A program made the translations under genes and the position numbers. Below, in pieces: positions 14,248-18,094 of a stretch of 18,094 nucleotides of DNA (position 1 is its first letter; each line of letters begins with the position of its first letter). Source of the DNA: Alphaproteobacteria bacterium UBA7691 (GTDB lineage: Bacteria; Pseudomonadota; Alphaproteobacteria; Ferrovibrionales; Ferrovibrionaceae); contig DLGP01000139.1 of NCBI GenBank assembly GCA_002482765.1, positions 1 to 18,094 on the forward strand, in the 5' to 3' direction. The notes beneath the pieces are model-generated. The model saw nothing but the letters and a program-made list of their open reading frames with translations. It made no database searches and had not been told where the DNA came from.

Positions 14248-15606
14248 ATGACCCAGTATGACGTAGACCTGTTTGTGATTGGCGGCGGTTCGGGCGGTGT
14301 GCGGGCCGGCCGCATTGCCGCCGGCCATGGCGCGCGGGTTGCCGTGGCCGAGGAATACCGCTACGGCGGCACCTGCGTCATCCGTGGCTGCGTGCCGAAA
14401 AAGCTGCTGGTCTATGCCTCTGAATATGCCCATGGTTTCCAGGACGCCGCCGGCTTCGGCTGGAGCGTCGGCGATACCAGTTTTGACTGGGCTACGCTGA
14501 TCGCCAACAAGGACAAGGAAATCGGCCGCCTGGAGCGCATCTATCGCGGCCTGTTCGAAAATGCCGGCGCCAAGACCTATGACGGCCGCGCCCGGCTGGT
14601 GGATGCCCATACCGTTGAAGTGGCGGGGCAGCAGATCACCGCCGGCACCATCCTGATTGCCACCGGCGGCACCCCGGTGAAGCCCGAGATTCCGGGCGCT
14701 GAACTGATGATCACCTCGAACGAGGCGTTTCATCTGCCCGAACAGCCTAAGCGCGTGGTGGTGCTGGGCGGCGGTTATATCGCGGTGGAATTTGCCGGCA
14801 TCTTCAACGGCCTCGGCTCGCAGGTCAGCCTGGTTTATCGCGGCGAGCAGATTTTGCGCGGCTTCGACGATGATGTGCGCAATCATCTGGCGGCCGAGAT
14901 CGTCAAGAGCGGCATCGACCTGCGCGTCAAAACCGATATCGTGAAGCTTGAGCAGGCCGCCGATGGCAGCCTGCTTCTGCATCTCGGCGATGGCAGCAGC
15001 ATTGCCTGCGATGCAGTGATGGCGGCCACCGGGCGCAAGCCGAATACCCAGGGCCTGGGCCTGGAAGCCGTTGGTGTGGCGCTGGATGCCGATGGCGCGG
15101 TGCAGGTGGATGCCTGGTCGCAAAGCAGCGTGAAGCATATCTATGCCGTGGGCGATGTCACCAACCGGATCAACCTGACCCCGGTGGCGATCCGCGAGGG
15201 CCATGCCTTTGCCGATACCGTGTTTGGCAACCGGCCGCGCCAGGCCGATCATGCCGATGTGCCGTCTGCCGTGTTCAGCCAGCCGCCGGTGGGCAGTGTG
15301 GGCTTGACCGAGGCGCAGGCGCGGCAGCGTTACAGCGCGGTGGATATCTACCGCACCAGCTTCAAGCCGATGCGCCACACATTGTCGGGCCGCGACGAGC
15401 GTATCCTGATGAAGCTGGTGGTGGATGCCGCTTCCGACCGTGTGCTCGGCGCCCATATGGTGGGGCCGGAAGCCGGCGAGATCATCCAGGGCATCGCCAT
15501 CGCCATCAAGGCCAAGGCCACCAAGGCGGATTTCGATGCCACTGTGGGTATCCACCCTACTGCCGCCGAGGAATTTGTCACCCTGCGCGAGAAGGTGAAG
15601 CAGTAA
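14248..15606 (+). CDS. gor: glutathione-disulfide reductase
   Basis: Encodes 452 residues of an FAD-dependent dimeric enzyme that reduces glutathione disulfide with NADPH in the cytoplasm. The FAD-binding motif is VIGGGSGGVRAGRIAA (10-25). The redox pair is Cys43 and Cys48 in GGTCVIRGCVPKKL, a version typical of glutathione reductase rather than lipoamide dehydrogenase. The NADPH motif is VLGGGYIAVEFAGI (172-185), and Arg198 and Arg204 after the second strand fit NADPH specificity. The second FAD motif is AVGDVT (300-305), and the dimer-interface base is in HPTAAEEF (His436, Glu441). The ATG at 14248 is chosen over a TTG at 14239 on codon grounds, with AAGG upstream. It closes the glmU-glmS-phosphatase-gor run. 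It could help recycle glutathione used by maiA, though that link is general rather than operonic. Confidence 0.94.
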   Translation: MTQYDVDLFVIGGGSGGVRAGRIAAGHGARVAVAEEYRYGGTCVIRGCVPKKLLVYASEYAHGFQDAAGFGWSVGDTSFDWATLIANKDKEIGRLERIYRGLFENAGAKTYDGRARLVDAHTVEVAGQQITAGTILIATGGTPVKPEIPGAELMITSNEAFHLPEQPKRVVVLGGGYIAVEFAGIFNGLGSQVSLVYRGEQILRGFDDDVRNHLAAEIVKSGIDLRVKTDIVKLEQAADGSLLLHLGDGSSIACDAVMAATGRKPNTQGLGLEAVGVALDADGAVQVDAWSQSSVKHIYAVGDVTNRINLTPVAIREGHAFADTVFGNRPRQADHADVPSAVFSQPPVGSVGLTEAQARQRYSAVDIYRTSFKPMRHTLSGRDERILMKLVVDAASDRVLGAHMVGPEAGEIIQGIAIAIKAKATKADFDATVGIHPTAAEEFVTLREKVKQ

Positions 15607-15607
15607 G

Positions 15608-15651
15608 TCGTCACATACTTATCCACAGAGTGTCACGCCAGCGTCACCAAA
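15608..15651 (+). promoter_or_regulatory. phased GTCAC repeats resembling a Pho box
   Basis: GTCAC occurs at 15610-15614, 15632-15636 and 15643-15647, spaced 22 and 11 bp. Read as 11-nt units, GTGTCAC(GCCA) and GCGTCAC(CAAA) at 15630-15651 match the PhoB half-site CTGTCAY at 6 of 7 and 5 of 7 positions. A further unit at 15608 (TCGTCAC) matches 5 of 7 in the same phase. A weak -10 (TGATAT, 15658-15663) lies 10 nt after the last heptamer, and the glycosyltransferase ATG is at 15700. The layout is suggestive but the sequence is imperfect. Confidence 0.35.
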
Positions 15652-15699
15652 TTGCGATGATATCACCCCGGGTTGAATCGCAACGGGCAGTGGCGGAAA

Positions 15700-16722
15700 A
15701 TGCGGATATTGATTGTTTCGGATGCATGGCATCCGCAGGTCAACGGCGTGGTGCGCACGCTGACCAAGACCGTGGAATCGCTTTCGCGCCAGGGCCATGT
15801 GATTGAGGTGGTGGGGCCGGGTGAATTCCGCCGCATGCCATGCCCGACCTATCCCGAGATCGAATTGGCGATCCTGCCCTATCGTGCCCTGGTGCGGCGG
15901 ATCGAAGCCTTTGCACCGGAAGCGATTCATATCGCCACCGAAGGTCCGCTCGGCCTGGCGGCGCGCCGCTATTGCACGCGGCATAACTTCGCCTTCACCA
16001 CCGCCTACCACACCAAATTCCCCGAATATGTCGAGGAACGCGCCAGGGTGCCGCTGGCCTGGTCCTATGCCTTCATGCGCTGGTTCCATAACGGCTCGGC
16101 CGGTATGATGGTGGCGACCCAGAGCCTGGCCGATAGCCTGGCGGCGCGCGGTTTCCGCAATCTGCGCACCTGGTCGCGCGGCGTGGATACCGAGCGTTTC
16201 CGGCCGCGCGACAAGGCATTGCTGGATCTGCCGCGCCCGATCCATCTTTATGCCGGCCGCGTGGTGGTGGACAAGAATATCGAAGCCTTCCTCAAGCTGG
16301 ACCTGCCCGGCACCAAGCTTGTGGTGGGCATCGGCCCGCAGCTTGAGGAATACCGCGCCAGATACCCCGAGGCGGTGTTTGCCGGCTATCTGGAAAACGG
16401 TGCATTGGCCGGCTATTTCGCCGCCGCCGATGTGTTTGTTTTCCCGAGCCTGACCGACACATTCGGCCTGGTGCTGCTGGAGGCGCTGGCTTCCGGCGTG
16501 CCGGTGGCGGCCTATCCGGTCACCGGGCCGCTGGATGTGATCGGCCCGCATCCCGAAGTGGGCTGCCTGCATGACGATCTCGGCCAGGCGATCAAGGGCG
16601 CGCTCGGCAAGTCGCCGCAAGCCTGCCGCGAGCTGGCCTTAAGCTATTCCTGGGATGCCTGCTCGGCGCAGTTCCTGCAAAATCTCACGCCGATGCGGCC
16701 GGCGGTGAAACAGGCCGCCTGA
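15700..16722 (+). CDS. GT4-family glycosyltransferase (MgtA/SQDG-synthase-like)
   Basis: Encodes 340 residues of a GT-B fold retaining glycosyltransferase. The N-terminal domain opens MRILIVSDAWHPQVNGVVRTL, the acceptor-side signature seen in GT4 enzymes such as mannosyltransferase MgtA and SQDG synthase-type lipid glycosyltransferases, followed by TAYHTKFPEYV (101-111). The donor domain starts near 180 with LYAGRVVVDKN (183-193). The catalytic region is FPSLTDTFGLVLLEALASGVPVAA (248-271), where the E-x7-E motif appears as Asp253-x7-Glu261. No membrane segment is seen. Many relatives glycosylate diacylglycerol or phosphatidylinositol in the membrane, so a glycolipid role is plausible but donor and acceptor are unknown. 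The ATG at 15700 gives the canonical N-terminus; a TTG at 15673 is in frame but unlikely. The upstream region has Pho-box-like repeats. Confidence 0.88.
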   Translation: MRILIVSDAWHPQVNGVVRTLTKTVESLSRQGHVIEVVGPGEFRRMPCPTYPEIELAILPYRALVRRIEAFAPEAIHIATEGPLGLAARRYCTRHNFAFTTAYHTKFPEYVEERARVPLAWSYAFMRWFHNGSAGMMVATQSLADSLAARGFRNLRTWSRGVDTERFRPRDKALLDLPRPIHLYAGRVVVDKNIEAFLKLDLPGTKLVVGIGPQLEEYRARYPEAVFAGYLENGALAGYFAAADVFVFPSLTDTFGLVLLEALASGVPVAAYPVTGPLDVIGPHPEVGCLHDDLGQAIKGALGKSPQACRELALSYSWDACSAQFLQNLTPMRPAVKQAA

Positions 16723-16745
16723 TCGCTTGCGCCGCCTGCGGCCTG
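16711..16745 (+). terminator. possible hairpin terminator after the glycosyltransferase
   Basis: CAGGCCGC (16711-16718) pairs perfectly with GCGGCCTG (16738-16745) across a 19-nt loop that contains the stop codon. A competing smaller GC hairpin lies in the loop and 3' arm. Only a broken pyrimidine tract (CTACTTTCC) follows, so this is weak support for a terminator. Confidence 0.25.
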
Positions 16746-16769
16746 CGCCTACTTTCCGGTATCGTCAGA

Positions 16770-16775
16770 TATAAG
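16770..16775 (+). promoter_or_regulatory. possible -10 box upstream of the 2-hydroxyacid dehydrogenase
   Basis: TATAAG (5 of 6 to the -10 consensus) lies within GATAT-AAG-ATATC (16768-16780), a perfect 5-bp inverted repeat. No convincing -35 is seen at the right distance. It may be a regulated or activator-dependent promoter. Confidence 0.25.
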
Positions 16776-16781
16776 ATATCA

Positions 16782-16786
16782 GAGGG
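16782..16786 (+). promoter_or_regulatory. ribosome binding site that fixes the dehydrogenase start
   Basis: GAGGG sits 5 nt before the ATG at 16792. An in-frame GTG at 16786 overlaps this site and is therefore unlikely to be the start. Confidence 0.6.
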
Positions 16787-16791
16787 TGGGA

Positions 16792-17730
16792 ATGGCTATC
16801 GAGATTGTGCAGGTGCTGCCTTTGCTGCCGAGCGTGGAGCAGGCGCTGAACGCGGCCTATACCGTGCATCGGCTGTGGGAAGCCAAGGATCGTGCCGCCA
16901 TGTTGGCCGAGATTGCGCCCCGGGTGCGCGGCATGGCCACATCGGGCAGCACCGGCGCCAATGCGGCGCTGATCGATGCCTTGCCGGGGCTTGAAATCAT
17001 TGCCTGCTTTGGTGTGGGGGTGGATGCGGTTGATACCGCACATTGCCAGGTCAAGGGTGTGATCGTCACCAACACGCCGGATGTGCTGACCGACGAGGTG
17101 GCCGACCTGGCCATCGGCCTGACCCTGGCCACGCTGCGCCGTATCCCGCAGGGCGATGCCTTTGTGCGCGGCGGGCATTGGCCCACCGGCAAATTCCCAC
17201 TGGCCGACAAGCTCGGCGGCAAGACCATGGGCATCCTCGGTTTTGGCCGCATCGGCCAGGCCATCGCCAAGCGCGCCGAGATTTGCGGCGTCAGCGTGGT
17301 GTATAGCGGCCCGCGCGCCAAGCCGGATCTGCCGCAGCGGTATTATGCCGACCTGGCCGAGATGGCGGCGGCCATCGACATCCTGATGATTGCCTGCCCA
17401 GGCGGCCCGGAAACCGAGCGGCTGGTGGATGCCCGCGTGCTGGCGGCGCTCGGCCCGCAAGGTTATGTGATCAACATTGCACGCGGCAGCGTGGTGGACG
17501 AGCCGGCCCTGGTGGAAGCTTTGGTGCAGGGTCGGCTCAAGGGTGCCGGCCTGGATGTTTTTGCCAACGAGCCGCAGGTGCCGGAGGCGTTGTTCAAGCT
17601 GGAGAATGTGGTGTTGCAGCCGCATGTCGGCAGCGCCACGCACCAGACCCGCGCCGCCATGGGCGCGCTGATGGTGCAAAATCTGGCTGCCCATTTCGCC
17701 GGCCTGCCGCTGCCGACGCGCTATGTGTGA
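16792..17730 (+). CDS. D-2-hydroxyacid dehydrogenase, glyoxylate/hydroxypyruvate reductase type
   Basis: Encodes 312 residues of the D-isomer-specific 2-hydroxyacid dehydrogenase family. The nucleotide-binding domain has GILGFGRIGQAIAKRA (147-162, GxGxxG at 150-155). The catalytic triad is present: Arg231 in NIARGSVVDEPAL, Glu260 in DVFANEP and His278 in LQPHVGSAT. After the second strand the sequence reads YSGPRAKPD, with no acidic residue after the strand and an Arg at 175, which favours NADPH. The N-terminal substrate lobe is split (1 to about 100 and the C-terminal tail), with CFGVGVDAVD (72-81) contacting substrate. It would reduce glyoxylate or hydroxypyruvate, though other 2-keto acids are possible. 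Length is typical. It ends 3 nt from the convergent GNAT gene. Confidence 0.9.
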   Translation: MAIEIVQVLPLLPSVEQALNAAYTVHRLWEAKDRAAMLAEIAPRVRGMATSGSTGANAALIDALPGLEIIACFGVGVDAVDTAHCQVKGVIVTNTPDVLTDEVADLAIGLTLATLRRIPQGDAFVRGGHWPTGKFPLADKLGGKTMGILGFGRIGQAIAKRAEICGVSVVYSGPRAKPDLPQRYYADLAEMAAAIDILMIACPGGPETERLVDARVLAALGPQGYVINIARGSVVDEPALVEALVQGRLKGAGLDVFANEPQVPEALFKLENVVLQPHVGSATHQTRAAMGALMVQNLAAHFAGLPLPTRYV

Positions 17731-17733
17731 AGC

Positions 17734-18094
17734 CTAAAGCCGTCGCCCGGCCGCTTTCAGGGCGCGGCGGGCGATGTCGGCGGGGTCGAGGAAATGATAG
17801 GCCAGCTCGGTCAGGCGGGTGCCGGCCAGGCTGACACTGCGCTTGGCGGCCAAGCTGGCGCCGAGCATCTCATAGAAATCCCGCGCCTTGGTGTTATCGG
17901 CCAGCAGCCAGAGATAAAACGGCGTCAGGTGCTGCTCGGCCATCCAGTTGGCGGCATGCAGCAGCAGGCGGCGGCCATGGCCGCGCCCATGCAGCCCGGG
18001 CAGAATGTTGATGGCGTAGAGTTCGCTGCGATACAGCGCCGCACCGCCCGGCGGCAGGTCGCGCGGTGGGCCAGCCGAGAGGAAACCGCCCAGG
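17734..18094 (-). CDS. GNAT-family N-acetyltransferase, N-terminus beyond window
   Basis: Partial gene: 119 codons to the stop at 17734-17736, with no start needed inside the window because the frame stays open to the right edge. The acetyl-CoA-binding motif A of the GNAT fold is visible as SELYAINILPGLHGRGHGRRLLLHA; the pyrophosphate loop is HGRGHG, about residues 38-43 of the visible part. A later NTKARDFYEMLGA is the usual motif-B helix with its Tyr near the end. Such proteins transfer acetyl from acetyl-CoA to amines, antibiotics or protein N-termini; the substrate cannot be deduced. An internal ATG at 17943 exists but starting there would delete motif A, so it is rejected. It is convergent with the dehydrogenase, separated by 3 nt. 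Confidence 0.85.
   Translation of the reverse strand, partial: LGGFLSAGPPRDLPPGGAALYRSELYAINILPGLHGRGHGRRLLLHAANWMAEQHLTPFYLWLLADNTKARDFYEMLGASLAAKRSVSLAGTRLTELAYHFLDPADIARRALKAAGRRL

Noticed and set aside
13966..15555. 529-codon minus-strand open frame
   Set aside because: It is antisense to gor and the phosphatase; its His/Gln/Ala-rich translation is typical of a shadow frame in GC-rich coding DNA.
15619..15627. Perfect DnaA box TTATCCACA after gor
   Set aside because: A single copy with no AT-rich region, no other boxes nearby and no replication genes; it also falls in phase with the Pho-box-like repeats. Best treated as chance or a minor DnaA site rather than an origin.
17731..17733. 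3-nt gap between convergent dehydrogenase and GNAT genes as a possible terminator or overlap system
   Set aside because: Tight convergent ends are common in compact genomes and no hairpin or other structure is visible there.

Overview
The window looks like ordinary chromosome from a high-GC Gram-negative bacterium, most likely an alphaproteobacterium. This rests on the style of the proteins (a GlmU/GlmS pair, an alphaproteobacterial-type dual-specificity-like phosphatase, a fused ThiS-ThiG, glutathione reductase) and on the uniform GC-rich codon use. I cannot name the genus. Genes are densely packed on both strands. I see no insertion sequence, phage gene, CRISPR array, tRNA or rRNA.

Positions 1-3163 carry tyrosine (homogentisate) catabolism. 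A leftward operon hpd - hmgA - fahA (the last cut by the window edge) faces a rightward MarR-family regulator. The gap between them holds a perfect 18-bp palindrome exactly in the -35/-10 spacer of the hpd promoter. Positions 3181-4513 hold a second regulator-target pair: a LysR regulator divergent from a tautomerase-superfamily enzyme, with a 13-bp direct repeat 32 bp apart between them.

Positions 4537-6185 run leftward: a thiS-thiG fusion followed by a DedA-family membrane protein. From 6378 rightward lie maiA (the missing isomerase of the tyrosine pathway), a TAXI-type periplasmic solute-binding protein and a membrane histidine kinase. They are packed with a 3-nt gap and a 1-nt overlap, and no transporter permease or response regulator is present. 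This is the most unusual arrangement in the window: it suggests a binding-protein/kinase sensor tied to aromatic catabolism.

Positions 9613-15606 hold gph (leftward) divergent from glmU - glmS - phosphatase - gor. This block covers UDP-GlcNAc synthesis, with a phosphatase translationally coupled to glmS and a glutathione reductase behind it. Positions 15607-17730 hold a GT4 glycosyltransferase preceded by phased GTCAC repeats resembling a Pho box, then a D-2-hydroxyacid dehydrogenase of glyoxylate/hydroxypyruvate reductase type. A partial leftward GNAT acetyltransferase runs off the right edge.

No gene-free stretch exceeds 300 bases; the longest are 6186-6377, 10282-10432 and 9482-9612. All functional calls come from motif recognition by eye, without database searches.
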